Part shown: piece by piece, positions 43,317 to 51,068 of the stretch
Layout of the letters: the number at the start of each line of letters is the position of its first letter
Position numbering within the stretch: position 1 is the stretch's first letter
Assembly (NCBI RefSeq): GCF_021272205.1
Contig: NZ_JAJSDX010000005.1
Location: 310,001 to 374,000 of the forward strand
Direction of reading: 5' to 3'
Source of the DNA: Pantoea sp. Mb-10
Lineage (GTDB): Bacteria; Pseudomonadota; Gammaproteobacteria; Enterobacterales; Enterobacteriaceae
Length of the DNA stretch: 64,000 nucleotides
Position numbers and translations under genes: made by a program
The notes under the pieces: generated by a model
Databases searched by the model: none
What the model was told of the DNA's origin: nothing
What the model saw: the letters and a program-made list of their open reading frames with translations, nothing else

Positions 43317-43359
43317 AATATAGCTACTTTAAGTAGATAATTGCAACAACAAAAAGTAG
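43317..43359 (-). promoter_or_regulatory. Leftward early promoter pL with two CI/Cro operators
   Basis: On the minus strand: -35 TTGCAA (43341-43346), 18-base spacer, -10 TATATT (43317-43322). Operator OL1 is CTACTTTAAGTAG (43324-43336) in the spacer. OL2 is CAACAAAAAGTAG (43347-43359), 23 bases away, exactly the spacing at the right operators. It drives the leftward operon from 43166 to 39177. Confidence 0.8.
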
Positions 43360-43410
43360 ATAATCTTGGAGGTGGAGTTTTATTCGAAGGTATGTGGCTG
43401 ATTTAAGGTG

Positions 43411-43433
43411 TAAAAAAACCGCCTTTCGGCGGT
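43411..43433 (-). terminator. Terminator of the cI gene
   Basis: ACCGCC/GGCGGT hairpin with TTTC loop, followed on the minus strand by a T-run (A-run at 43412-43418). It lies 18 bases after the cI stop and upstream of pL, insulating the two. Confidence 0.85.
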
Positions 43434-43450
43434 CTTATATGGTGTTTTAT

Positions 43451-44131
43451 TTAACCGAAGTCGAGCATTTTTAAGGGCAAGCACCTGATTAGCTTGCCGA
43501 ATATGTGAAGCTCAGACATCTCATTTTCTTCGATATAAAAAGGAGGATAGTTATCATTATCAGAGAGTACTGCAAGCCTCCTACCTTTAACCTTTTGAAG
43601 ACGCTTAACAAATGTCGAATCTTCGAAGTTAAAGACATACACACCATCTCCATTGAAATGGTCTATCCCCCTATCAACAAACAGTAGGTCGCGAGGGCTT
43701 AATGTGGGCATCATGCTATCGCCGTCAACGTTGATAAGCTCAATTCCCTCTAACGTTTTACGACCAAAAAGTTCATAAACCCTGTCATCAGGAATTTCAA
43801 TTGAACTTATTACTGTAGGGAACGGCTGATTGATGTAGCCATGCCCAGCAGATGCATGTAAATCGAATTGTTTTATCCTGACGGTCCCTTTAGCTGGAAC
43901 ATCAAAGCCTTCCATGACCCCATAATCAAGGTATGCCGGAGACACCGACAATTTCTCGGCGATCTTCATCATTTTCTCGTCCCTTGGCTTTGCCGTACCC
44001 AGAGTATAGCGCCGCGCCATCTCATAAGAGACGCCACTTAGTTCTGAGAGTTCTTTTACCCCAAGAGCCAAGCTTTGGAGCGACTTATTAAGCCTGTCGG
44101 CAAAGTCTTTGTATTTAGCTTCTTCCACCAT
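43451..44131 (-). CDS. cI: CI-type S24 repressor
   Basis: This 226-residue lambda-type repressor has an N-terminal HTH (LALGVKELSELSGVSYEMARRYTLG in part, residues 17-41) and a LexA-like S24 protease domain. The cleavage-type Ala-Gly is in LHASAGHGY (about 95), the nucleophile Ser in NVDGDSMMPTL (about 138) and the general-base Lys in TFVKRLQK (about 176). Prophage induction through RecA-stimulated self-cleavage is predicted. The start is uncertain: in-frame codons up to 44185 exist, but the region is the right operator. It keeps the phage silent by binding OL and OR (consensus CTACTTTAAGTAG). Confidence 0.88.
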   Translation of the reverse strand: MVEEAKYKDFADRLNKSLQSLALGVKELSELSGVSYEMARRYTLGTAKPRDEKMMKIAEKLSVSPAYLDYGVMEGFDVPAKGTVRIKQFDLHASAGHGYINQPFPTVISSIEIPDDRVYELFGRKTLEGIELINVDGDSMMPTLSPRDLLFVDRGIDHFNGDGVYVFNFEDSTFVKRLQKVKGRRLAVLSDNDNYPPFYIEENEMSELHIFGKLIRCLPLKMLDFG

Positions 44132-44169
44132 GAGTGGAAGATTAAGCGCACAAAACATAGTTGTCATTT

Positions 44170-44208
44170 CTATTTTAAGTTGCAATAAATTGCTACTTTA
44201 AGTAGCAT
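44170..44208 (+). promoter_or_regulatory. Rightward early promoter pR with two CI/Cro operators
   Basis: -35 TTGCAA (44180-44185), 17-base spacer, -10 TAGCAT (44203-44208). OR1 is CTACTTTAAGTAG (44193-44205), identical to OL1. OR2 is CTATTTTAAGTTG (44170-44182), 23 bases away. It drives cro and the replication genes, and OR2 adjoins the cI side. Confidence 0.8.
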
Positions 44209-44230
44209 GAGTTTCATCCCACTAAAAGGA

Positions 44231-44488
44231 ATGAAACAAATGCACGCACGCTTCAAAAACGTGAGCGATAAAGCCGTTAAGGCGGTCGGCTCAATGTCAG
44301 AGGTCTCTCGCCGATTTGGTTTTGGCTCTGTTCAATCTGTAGCCAACTGGATCGCCAAAGACCGCGTACCACCTGAACGAGTTATTCAACTTTGTGAGTG
44401 GGGCGGATGGAAAGTTACACCGCATGAGCTTCGCCCAGACATTTACCCAAACGCCAAAGATGGCATGCCTCTTAAATCAGCAGGATAA
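44231..44488 (+). CDS. cro: Cro/YdaS-type repressor
   Basis: This 85-residue HTH protein has ARFKNVSDKAVKAVGSMSEVSRRFGFGSVQSVANWIAKDRVPPERVIQLCEWGGWKVTP (in part, residues 5 to 62), of the YdaS/Cro class with the PPERV turn after the recognition helix. The ATG 44231 follows AAAGGA. An in-frame ATG at 44207 overlaps the -10 box of pR, so it cannot be used. It sits divergent from cI, and should compete for the same 13-bp operators to allow lytic growth. Confidence 0.85.
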   Translation: MKQMHARFKNVSDKAVKAVGSMSEVSRRFGFGSVQSVANWIAKDRVPPERVIQLCEWGGWKVTPHELRPDIYPNAKDGMPLKSAG

Positions 44489-44529
44489 ATCAACAGCAGT
44501 TCTAACTTAACTACCCCAAGGAAACTGAA

Positions 44530-45072
44530 ATGGTAGACACCATTAACTCAGCAATAAGCCAGATGTGTAAAGGACACCAATACGGGCGCTTAGGTATGGC
44601 TGCAGATTTGGGCATGTCCATCGATCAGTTTCACAACCACCTGTACCGCAAATGCGGCAGTCGCTTTTTCACCCTTGAAGAACTTCAGCAGATGGAGGAC
44701 CTGTCCGGCACTTACTGCCTGGCTGAATACTTCGCCAAGCGTCGCGGTTTAACGCTGGTGGACATCGCATCAGTAGAGACGCTGGACAAGGTTGATTTGT
44801 TCGACCTCGAAATGCGTTCTGACGCAGCAGCGGGCCAGCTGGCTATAGCCAAGCAGGAAGCCGCAGCAGATGGCGTTATCGACAAAACAGAAATGAAAAA
44901 ACTGACCGGGTTATTTCACCAGAAAATGCGTCACCAGATGCACGGCTTTTTGGGGTTTCTCGCGCTTTATGGCGCAAGCGTCTCAGAGCACAACGTAGAC
45001 ATTTTCATGGCTAACCGCAGGGTGGAAGTGGCCGGAATGCAGGTTCAGGGCATCGGGGGTTTAGGTGAGTAG
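44530..45072 (+). CDS. YmfL-like regulator in the cII position
   Basis: This 180-residue protein has an N-terminal segment (YGRLGMAADLGMSIDQFHNHLYRKCGSRFFTLEELQQMEDLSG in part) containing an HTH like YmfL and CII proteins. A long helical C-terminus follows (EAAADGVIDKTEMKKLTGLFHQKMRHQMHGF). It follows cro after 41 bases with AAGGAAACTGAA before its ATG. The place is that of cII in lambda, so a role in establishing lysogeny or in replication control is inferred. It is longer than CII (97). Confidence 0.75.
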   Translation: MVDTINSAISQMCKGHQYGRLGMAADLGMSIDQFHNHLYRKCGSRFFTLEELQQMEDLSGTYCLAEYFAKRRGLTLVDIASVETLDKVDLFDLEMRSDAAAGQLAIAKQEAAADGVIDKTEMKKLTGLFHQKMRHQMHGFLGFLALYGASVSEHNVDIFMANRRVEVAGMQVQGIGGLGE

Positions 45073-45150
45073 AGCAGAAAAGTTGAACGCCCTGGTTTGC
45101 AGACCAGAGCGTTCGGCATCGTCAAATCGTCCAGCGTGGAGAAACAACGA

Positions 45151-45493
45151 TATGTCCAGTGTAAATCATAAAAGTCAGGTGAGGCAATTCCGCTGCCGCG
45201 TGGAAGGTGGCGTGATGCGGTATGAGCAAAGAGTAACCGGCGCTGGTGGCGCGAACAACTACCAGTCAGCGGAGCCAGTGGTAGTCCAGACGGCGTGGAA
45301 TGATTTTTACCGTAAACCGGAGACGCTCGAATGCGCACAGTTGACCGCTGGTTTCGTGACCGCCGAGGTATTCCCGTCCGCGTCATCCGCTGGGAGCCTG
45401 AATCCAGCCGCGTTATCTACCTTCGCGAAAATTACGAACATGGCGAGTGCTTCTGCCCTCTGCACCAGTTCCGACGCGATTTCCGGGAAATAG
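45151..45493 (+). CDS. Hypothetical protein overlapping the DUF4222 gene in another frame
   Basis: From an ATG after GTGGAGAAACAACG, a 114-codon frame runs SSVNHKSQVRQFRCRVEGGVMRYEQRVTGAGG (in part). It is protein-like up to about residue 60 and serine/alanine-rich after the DUF4222 gene begins in another frame (45331). A real small gene with an accidental 3' extension, or a true overprinted pair, are both possible. An upstream GTG at 45065 would overlap the previous gene's end. No family known. Confidence 0.45.
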
Positions 45494-45513
45494 AGGCACC
45501 ACATGAGCGTTAA
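45331..45513 (+). CDS. DUF4222-family phage protein
   Basis: This 60-residue protein, RTVDRWFRDRRGIPVRVIRWEPESSRVIYLRENY (in part), then CFCPLHQFRRDF, matches the DUF4222 pattern in lambdoid phages (DRWF..PRGTPV.V......RVIY.R..Y). It overlaps the replication gene start at 45503 by 11 bases, so the two are coupled. Function unknown. Confidence 0.75.
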   Translation: MRTVDRWFRDRRGIPVRVIRWEPESSRVIYLRENYEHGECFCPLHQFRRDFREIEAPHER

Positions 45514-46384
45514 ATTATCCGCATACGTCTGGGACGGTTGCGCCGCATCAGGAATGAAGATCACCAGCGTTGCCATCATGGCTCGCCTGGCTGACTTCTC
45601 CAGCGATGAGGGCGTTTGCTGGCCTTCCATAGCGACAATAGCCCGCCAAATTGGGGCAGGGGCGAGCACCGTCCGCACATCCATTGCTGCACTTGAGAAG
45701 GATGGCTGGCTTACGCGTACCGAGCGCAGAAACGGCAACCGCAACGCCTCAAATTTGTACCAACTGAACGTCAGAAAGATGCGTGAAGCCGCTATGTATC
45801 ACCTGTCAGAATCTGACACGTCAAAATCTGACACCTCATATTCTGACACATCAAAATCTGGTGCATCAGTTTCTGACGCGTCGAAATCTGGTGCACCAGA
45901 ATCCAGCAAAATTGAGGGTTTTCACCCGCCAGAATCTGGCGACGATCCGTCAGTAAATTCAAAACATGATCCATCAAGTAAAAAACCTCTTAGTCAGGTT
46001 TCTGCGAAACCCGACAACCAGACCGATTCAAATCAGATTGCTATCGATGTTCTCGAACACCTGAACCGTGCAGCGGGAACGCGCTTCCAGAAGGCGAGCT
46101 CATCCCTCGGGCCAATTCGTGGGCGACTGGCAGAAGATTTTACCGCTCATGACCTGATGCTGACCGTGGATTACATGGTCGCGAAATGGGGCAGCGACGC
46201 GCAGATGAGTGATTACCTTCGCCCGTCCACGCTCTTTCGACAGGGGAAGTTCCCCGGTTATCTGAAATCGGCGGGTAACTGGGAAAAAGCGGGCAAGCCT
46301 CCGTGCGTTGGTGGCAAGTGGCAGCGCGATGTCATGCACATGCCCAGCGCTGAATACGAAATTCCTGAAGGCTTCCGGGGGTAA
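45503..46384 (+). CDS. O: Replication initiator, lambda O-like
   Basis: This 293-residue initiator has an N-terminal winged helix (residues 5-75: VWDGCAASGMKITSVAIMARLADF and VCWPSIATIARQIGAGASTVRTSIAALEKDGWL in part). A low-complexity linker with a repeating Ser-Asp/Gly-x-Ser-x unit follows (about 103-135). A C-terminal domain (VLEHLNRAAGTRFQ to LRPSTLFRQGKFPGYL) resembles the conserved phage C-terminal replication domain. The linker is encoded by direct repeats (45804-45906), so the origin lies inside the gene as in lambda. No P-like helicase loader is recognised next to it, so the C-terminal domain may load DnaB itself. Confidence 0.85.
   Translation: MSVKLSAYVWDGCAASGMKITSVAIMARLADFSSDEGVCWPSIATIARQIGAGASTVRTSIAALEKDGWLTRTERRNGNRNASNLYQLNVRKMREAAMYHLSESDTSKSDTSYSDTSKSGASVSDASKSGAPESSKIEGFHPPESGDDPSVNSKHDPSSKKPLSQVSAKPDNQTDSNQIAIDVLEHLNRAAGTRFQKASSSLGPIRGRLAEDFTAHDLMLTVDYMVAKWGSDAQMSDYLRPSTLFRQGKFPGYLKSAGNWEKAGKPPCVGGKWQRDVMHMPSAEYEIPEGFRG
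45804..45906. repeat. Iteron array, probable phage replication origin
   Basis: About six copies of a 15-base unit, TC(A/G)(A/T)ATTCTG(A/G)(C/T)-type, run in phase (for example TCAAAATCTGACACC, TCAAAATCTGGTGCA, TCGAAATCTGGTGCA). This gives a five-residue protein repeat. They lie inside the initiator gene, and an AT-rich stretch (45910-45990) follows, the layout of the lambda origin. Confidence 0.8.
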
Positions 46385-46386
46385 TC

Positions 46387-46797
46387 ATGACGACAGAAAC
46401 GCTGATCCTCATGCACCTGATGGTGCACAGCTCGCAGAAGCCGGGGCAGATTGCCGAAGCTGTCGGGCGCTCACTCACCACCGTGAGGTCTTCGCTGGTG
46501 GCAATGGTCGCTACTGGCGATGTATGGCATGACGCCGAGGCGCGCTATAGCGCTGCCGAGCCTGTTGGCGATGCTGACAGTCAGTTCGTAATCCTCTGCG
46601 AAAAGGCGACGAAGTTGCAGGAGCGCAATCTCTGGTACCGCGCCGCCCGTGTCTGGCTTGAAGCGCATGACGCCACCAGCCGACCGGGATTACGCCAGAA
46701 GGCGATCATCTGCCGCGCCCGTTGCATCAGTCGCGGGAACTTTCTGGCACCCAAGCCAGAACCTGATTTTCCTGAAAAGCGGAGGCGACGCCAGTGA
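46387..46797 (+). CDS. PerC-family regulator
   Basis: This 136-residue protein has an N-terminal HTH-like part (LILMHLMVHSSQKPGQIAEAVGRSLTTVRSSLVAMVATGDVWHD in part) and the PerC signature KLQERNLWYRAARVWLEAHDATSRPGLRQKAI. It ends in a basic tail. PerC-like proteins are common in lambdoid prophages and can alter host transcription, for example virulence genes. It starts two bases after the replication gene stop and overlaps the next small gene. Confidence 0.82.
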   Translation: MTTETLILMHLMVHSSQKPGQIAEAVGRSLTTVRSSLVAMVATGDVWHDAEARYSAAEPVGDADSQFVILCEKATKLQERNLWYRAARVWLEAHDATSRPGLRQKAIICRARCISRGNFLAPKPEPDFPEKRRRRQ

Positions 46798-46916
46798 TAA
46801 CCGCCGTTAAAGCGCACTACTTGCGCAACGAAGATTTCTACCGTGGAGCGCGCTTAGCGGCTCTGATGATGACCGCTTTGATTATTGCCCTGACATGGGA
46901 GTTAAAAACAGCATGA
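46794..46916 (+). CDS. Small membrane protein, 40 residues
   Basis: A GTG start at 46794, inside the end of the PerC-like gene, after GGAGGCGACGCCA, gives a 40-residue product. The N-terminus is TAVKAHYLRNEDFYRGARL and one hydrophobic helix AALMMTALIIALTWEL follows. The stop overlaps the ATG of the ParB-like gene (ATGA). The tight overlaps on both sides, and a ribosome site, support expression. Function unknown. Confidence 0.6.
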   Translation: MITAVKAHYLRNEDFYRGARLAALMMTALIIALTWELKTA

Positions 46917-48217
46917 GCAGCTTATCCCTGATTTACAAAGACAAAGACAGAAACGAAACCAACATCACCACCCGTAAGACGTATCTCCTGAGCGTTGATG
47001 AACTGTACGTCGAAAGTGGTTACAACATCCGTGAGATTGACCAGACCCACGTTGAAGAATTCCGCGACGCTTTTATCGCTGGTGAGCATGTGCCTCCGCT
47101 TGCTGTTCAGGTAACGGATCAGGGCATCAAGATTATCGACGGGCACCACCGTTACTACGGTGCAAAGCTGGCGAAAGAAGCCGGGCATGAAATCCGCCTG
47201 GAGTGCAAAGACTTCGTAGGCAGCGAAGCAGACCGCATCGCTTTCATGGTCACAAGCAGTCAGGGGCGCGCACTTGAACCACTGGAACGCGCGGCGGCCT
47301 ACCAGCGGATGATTAATCAGGGATGGGAGCCAGCGGAAATCGCGAAGAAGGTGAAGCGCTCAGTTGCAGACGTTGATCACCACCTCCAACTGCTTACTGC
47401 TGGCGATGGGTTAATCGCGATGGTTAAAGCTGGTGAAGTTGCTGCATCGACCGCTGTTGCCATGGTTCGTGAGCACGGTGCGAAAGCTGAGACTGTTGCT
47501 AAAACACAGCTTCAGAAGGCTAAAGCTAGCGGCAAGAAGAAGCTGACCCTGAATGATGCGATGCCTCAGTTCAGCGCTACCAAGACAAGAGAATTGCTGG
47601 AGCTGGTGGCGAAACATTGTGAGGTGGACTTCGAAAAAGAGACCTTCGCAATCACCCTAGATTTCTCCAGCGACTTTGAAGCACTGAAAGCGATGCAAAT
47701 TATCAGAGAAGCCCGTGAACATTACGCATCAGAAGTTAAATCTGACGATATCGGCATTCACGAAACCAAGTTACCGCTGAGCCGTGAAGAAATCATAGAG
47801 CATAGCGGCATTGAAGTTTTAGCCTGTGCTGTAGCAGCGTTCGGCGATAAACCAGCGTACACGCACACTGAATCTAAATACGCTCATACGTGGGCTGCTG
47901 ACAGTGTATCAACGCCTGAGTTTTTGGTGATCCCGGCAGAGACCGTTGATAAAGCTATATCATTTCTCGGTAAACATGCTGCCAGTGAAAAGATTACGGG
48001 GTGGGTATCCGAAAAGTACCACGGAGACCCACAGCTTGAAGAAGTTAAGAAGCGCTTCGTTGACGTGCTTTCAGAAATAGATTTTCCCCTCGATGAAGTC
48101 TTGTCACTTATGAAGGATATTGAGCTTGCTTGCGGTTACAACGTACGAGAATTACGCAATGAAATAAGCAAGCGTCTATCCCGTGTTGCCGTTCATGAGG
48201 TAAGGGAGGCTGAATGA
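46913..48217 (+). CDS. ParB/Srx-like nuclease-fold phage protein
   Basis: This 434-residue protein has a ParB N-terminal domain (about 20-115: LSVDELYVESGYNIREID, VPPLAVQV and IIDGHHRYYGAKLA, the ParB-box-II-like DGHHR). An HTH-like segment follows (EPAEIAKKVKRSVADVDHHLQLL, in part, about 137-160). A long C-terminal region ends RLSRVAVHEV. ATG 46913 is chosen by coupling to the upstream small gene; the next gene starts four bases before its stop. Many phages have such proteins beside replication or recombination genes; it may act as a nuclease, methylase-associated factor or partition-like protein. There is no ParA nearby. Confidence 0.75.
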   Translation: MSSLSLIYKDKDRNETNITTRKTYLLSVDELYVESGYNIREIDQTHVEEFRDAFIAGEHVPPLAVQVTDQGIKIIDGHHRYYGAKLAKEAGHEIRLECKDFVGSEADRIAFMVTSSQGRALEPLERAAAYQRMINQGWEPAEIAKKVKRSVADVDHHLQLLTAGDGLIAMVKAGEVAASTAVAMVREHGAKAETVAKTQLQKAKASGKKKLTLNDAMPQFSATKTRELLELVAKHCEVDFEKETFAITLDFSSDFEALKAMQIIREAREHYASEVKSDDIGIHETKLPLSREEIIEHSGIEVLACAVAAFGDKPAYTHTESKYAHTWAADSVSTPEFLVIPAETVDKAISFLGKHAASEKITGWVSEKYHGDPQLEEVKKRFVDVLSEIDFPLDEVLSLMKDIELACGYNVRELRNEISKRLSRVAVHEVREAE

Positions 48218-48579
48218 AATTAACTCTGCCATTTCCTCCATCCGTAAACACCTACTGGAGAAATACCAGAAAGGGAGTATTAATCAGCGCCTCCGGGCGC
48301 TCTTTCCGTTCAAATGCCATCGCCTCGATTTACGAGCAGCTCAAACGACGTCCCAAGCCAATTACAGTGAATGTGGCCGTGGCTGTAATGCTCTATCCCC
48401 CGACAAACCATATTCGTGATCTGGACAACTACCTGAAAGCACTGTTCGACAGCCTCACGCATGCTGGGATATGGAAAGACGACAGCCAGATAAAGCAGTT
48501 CATGGTGGAGTGGGGGCCGACCACTAAAGGTGGTAAAGCGGAACTAATTATCAGCGAATATCAGGCGGTGACAGCATGA
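48214..48579 (+). CDS. rusA: RusA-type Holliday junction resolvase
   Basis: This 121-residue enzyme has the N-terminal LTLPFPPSVNTYWRN. The catalytic acidic block is HIRDLDNYLKALFDSLTHAGIWKDDSQI (shown in part), with the Asp residues and Lys known from E. coli RusA, itself from a cryptic lambdoid prophage. It resolves recombination junctions during replication and packaging. It overlaps both neighbours by four bases (ATGA), within a nin-region-like operon. Confidence 0.92.
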   Translation: MKLTLPFPPSVNTYWRNTRKGVLISASGRSFRSNAIASIYEQLKRRPKPITVNVAVAVMLYPPTNHIRDLDNYLKALFDSLTHAGIWKDDSQIKQFMVEWGPTTKGGKAELIISEYQAVTA

Positions 48580-49580
48580 GGGCATTACTGACACCTGAGA
48601 TAGCGATGAACACGGGCGTCGTGTTGCTTAAGCCTGGCCGGGACCTCTTACCAATGTTCCGTGGCCGCGTCTTAATCTGCACGCCGCCGGGTGAGTTATC
48701 TCACCTTCCATCCGGGCTAATTAACGACAGCAGCCAGCCCTTACTTGACGAGCCGCAACTGACAGGTTTCTTTACCGACATGAAAGTGATCGGCGCAGCT
48801 GGTGGACTGGAAAAGCATGATGCCTGGGTGCAGAGAATAGGCGCCTGCCAGCTTGATATTAAAGATTCCTATCATCATCCGCATTACACTACGATTCGGA
48901 CCGAATCGGGAGCGGTATGCCTGTGTTATGCCCACGATAATTACTGCCGTGGAAATGGCACACCCCGTGCTCTTGAGGGGGTAGGAGTGGCTAACGTTTC
49001 CCGGTGGGTGATTGAATCGGCCTGCCTACAAATGGGGCTAGGTGCTGACCACCGAATGACGTTGCCGGAGCTTTGCTGGTGGGCTTGTCTTAAAGGCGTA
49101 ATAGACCTGATCCCCGAAACGCACGCCAGACGCGTTCTCCGCATGCCTGCACAGGTTACAGAGACGGGCGCCATGCCGGAGGCGCTGATTACCCCCGCCA
49201 CATCAGCGCGGGAAATTATCCAGGACAAGGCGGAAGTTGTTAAGCAGGTTCTTCGCATTTCCGTAGACCCGGAATCACCAATGTCTTTTATGGCGCGCCC
49301 AAAGCGGCTGCGCTGGAGCAATGAGAAATACACGCGGTGGGTTAAAGCGCAACCATGCGCATGCTGTCGTAAGCGGGCAGACGATCCGCACCACATAATC
49401 GGACACGGACAGGGAGGAATGGGAACGAAGGCGCATGACCTATTTGTGATACCGCTTTGCAGGACGCATCACGATGAGCTGCACCGGGACATGAAGGCAT
49501 TTGAAGACAAATACGGCAGTCAGCTTGAGCTGCTTGTCAGATTTCTTGATCACTCGATTGCAGTCGGCGTGGTCGGATAA
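48576..49580 (+). CDS. DUF968/HNH-like phage recombination protein
   Basis: This 334-residue protein's N-terminal half is unknown. The C-terminal part has KAQPCACCRKRADDPHHIIGHGQGGMGTKAHDLFVIPLCRTHHDELHRD (in part, about 250-300), with the CxxC and Cys-xxx-His ligands and HH-His motif of DUF968 zinc-binding nuclease-like domains. DUF968 proteins occur next to rusA in lambdoid phages (for example in phage 82-type regions) and are presumed to take part in recombination. It overlaps rusA by four bases. Confidence 0.82.
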   Translation: MRALLTPEIAMNTGVVLLKPGRDLLPMFRGRVLICTPPGELSHLPSGLINDSSQPLLDEPQLTGFFTDMKVIGAAGGLEKHDAWVQRIGACQLDIKDSYHHPHYTTIRTESGAVCLCYAHDNYCRGNGTPRALEGVGVANVSRWVIESACLQMGLGADHRMTLPELCWWACLKGVIDLIPETHARRVLRMPAQVTETGAMPEALITPATSAREIIQDKAEVVKQVLRISVDPESPMSFMARPKRLRWSNEKYTRWVKAQPCACCRKRADDPHHIIGHGQGGMGTKAHDLFVIPLCRTHHDELHRDMKAFEDKYGSQLELLVRFLDHSIAVGVVG

Positions 49581-49603
49581 AACTAAAAGCGTGGAGAGAG
49601 TTA

Positions 49604-49966
49604 ATGCGTGACATGTCACAGGTATTAGAGCGCTGGGGCGGCTGGGCGCGATCGGATAGCAGCGGGGTTGATTACTCATCAATTGCAGCAGGTTTTAAAG
49701 GGTTGCTTCCGCAAGACTCAAAAATAACTTTGTCATGCAGTGATGATGACGGGCTGATTATTGATTCGTGCCTAGCCAAACTTAAATCACGACGCCCAGA
49801 TGAATATGAATTGATTGTGCTACATTACTTATATCAAATTTCTAAACGAAAACTTGCTCGGAATGCAAGGTGTGACGAGAAATTGATAAGAATAAAACTT
49901 CAAATGGCTGAGGGTTTCGTTGATGGCAGTTTGTGTAGCTTGAATGCAAAATTATTTTTCGAGTGA
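49604..49966 (+). CDS. Q: Late antitermination protein Q
   Basis: This 120-residue protein starts RDMSQVLERWGGWARSDSSGVDYSSIAAGFKGLLP (in part), with ELIVLHYLYQISKRKLARNARCDEKLIRIKL as an HTH-like C-terminal half. That is the pattern of the phage antitermination Q family (short, P21/P22-like branch). It lets RNA polymerase read through terminators into the lysis and head genes from the late promoter downstream. It is the last gene of the pR operon, in front of the reverse-oriented cargo gene. Confidence 0.87.
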   Translation: MRDMSQVLERWGGWARSDSSGVDYSSIAAGFKGLLPQDSKITLSCSDDDGLIIDSCLAKLKSRRPDEYELIVLHYLYQISKRKLARNARCDEKLIRIKLQMAEGFVDGSLCSLNAKLFFE

Positions 49967-49978
49967 AATGGTTATGTA

Positions 49979-49998
49979 GGGCTCATTTAAATGAGCCC
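49979..49998. terminator. Palindrome between Q and the reverse cargo gene
   Basis: GGGCTCATTTAAATGAGCCC is a perfect 20-base palindrome located between the convergent Q and cargo genes. A short T-rich stretch follows on the plus strand only weakly. It probably ends transcription from either side. Confidence 0.6.
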
Positions 49999-50011
49999 GT
50001 TGTGCTTAATT

Positions 50012-50887
50012 CTAAATGCCAAAAACTGCTATGCTTTTTATTTTTAATGATGAGCTGGTTACTAGCTCGTGAACCCTTTCCTGAACTTGGCTTAAATCGC
50101 TATTATGCGTAGGGTAGATATCAAAAGTTGCAACATTTCTGCCCACTTGTAATTTATTGACACGCTCTATGTCAGCTTCTAAATCTAGACAAAAGCCGAA
50201 ATCCTCCAGTTTACCGCTGGTTCCCTCGACAGTGACTTTCATTACAGTCCTTAATGTATTGCGACTGATTTGTGATGATTTTTTTGTTAATGAAACACTA
50301 TTGCTATTATTGAGCGACCTTCCTAGCATCGATATAGAATCTTCTAGAGCATCCATGCGTTCAATCAGATATTTATCAGTAGGTCGAGTTTCTGTTGACT
50401 CTCTAATAATTAATGCTTCAGCTACTCGATAAATTGGGTTGTCTTGATTTTCATCATTAATAGCTGCATCGATAGCTTTCTCTAACCTGGGGATTAGTTC
50501 AAAGGCTCCAGCCATGTCATTTTTATAAAATATAGTTCTCTCATCGGATATATCAAAGGGTAAGGTGGTTCCCTCTTCTGCTATTGTTATTACTGGTTTC
50601 TTTGTTGCATGCCTAACAGCAAGTTCATACATCACATTTGGATTTAAGTCAGTCAGGTTAGTTATTACTAGTTCATCTTGAAGTAGGTGCTGGATGACTT
50701 GTTTGGTTATTGAACCGAGAGTGGAAATTTCATGAGCCACATGAACTTCATAACCTTTATCTCTAAGAGCGGGCCGAATTACACTGTCCAGTATACCTTG
50801 AGCTTTACGTCGCGTGCTCGAATCTGCTGCGCCGATAGGAGTTACAATAAAGCATTTTTTTTCTGCCACGTCTTTTTCAGCTTTCAT
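50012..50887 (-). CDS. Nucleoside deoxyribosyltransferase/TIR-like cargo protein
   Basis: This 291-residue protein has a Rossmann-like N-terminal domain: KKCFIVTPIGAADSSTRR (about residues 10-27), VIRPALRDKGYEVHVAHE, ELVITNLTDLNPNVMYELAVRHATKKPVI (in part, about 75-105) and FDISDERTIFY. The NxNVxYELAxRH segment with its Glu is typical of deoxyribosyltransferase-like and TIR-like domains found in prokaryotic conflict systems. The C-terminal half includes a coiled part (about 175-200) and a beta-rich domain. The gene is AT-rich and opposite to the late genes, between Q and holin, the place where lambdoid phages carry cargo (as stx). A lysogen-protecting defence role is inferred. Confidence 0.7.
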   Translation of the reverse strand: MKAEKDVAEKKCFIVTPIGAADSSTRRKAQGILDSVIRPALRDKGYEVHVAHEISTLGSITKQVIQHLLQDELVITNLTDLNPNVMYELAVRHATKKPVITIAEEGTTLPFDISDERTIFYKNDMAGAFELIPRLEKAIDAAINDENQDNPIYRVAEALIIRESTETRPTDKYLIERMDALEDSISMLGRSLNNSNSVSLTKKSSQISRNTLRTVMKVTVEGTSGKLEDFGFCLDLEADIERVNKLQVGRNVATFDIYPTHNSDLSQVQERVHELVTSSSLKIKSIAVFGI

Positions 50888-51068
50888 ATTTTTTCTCACT
50901 GATTTTTTCTACCCAATACAAAAAAAGGAAAATGTACTAACGCGGTCCGCAAAATCATTGGTAATGTGATAAGAGTCGTTACTACGCAGTAAAGCTTATC
51001 ATCGAGAATCAGTTGCAAAATTTATAGGTAATCTAGGCTCCTGCTTCCTCATCAAATGGGCGACGTTT

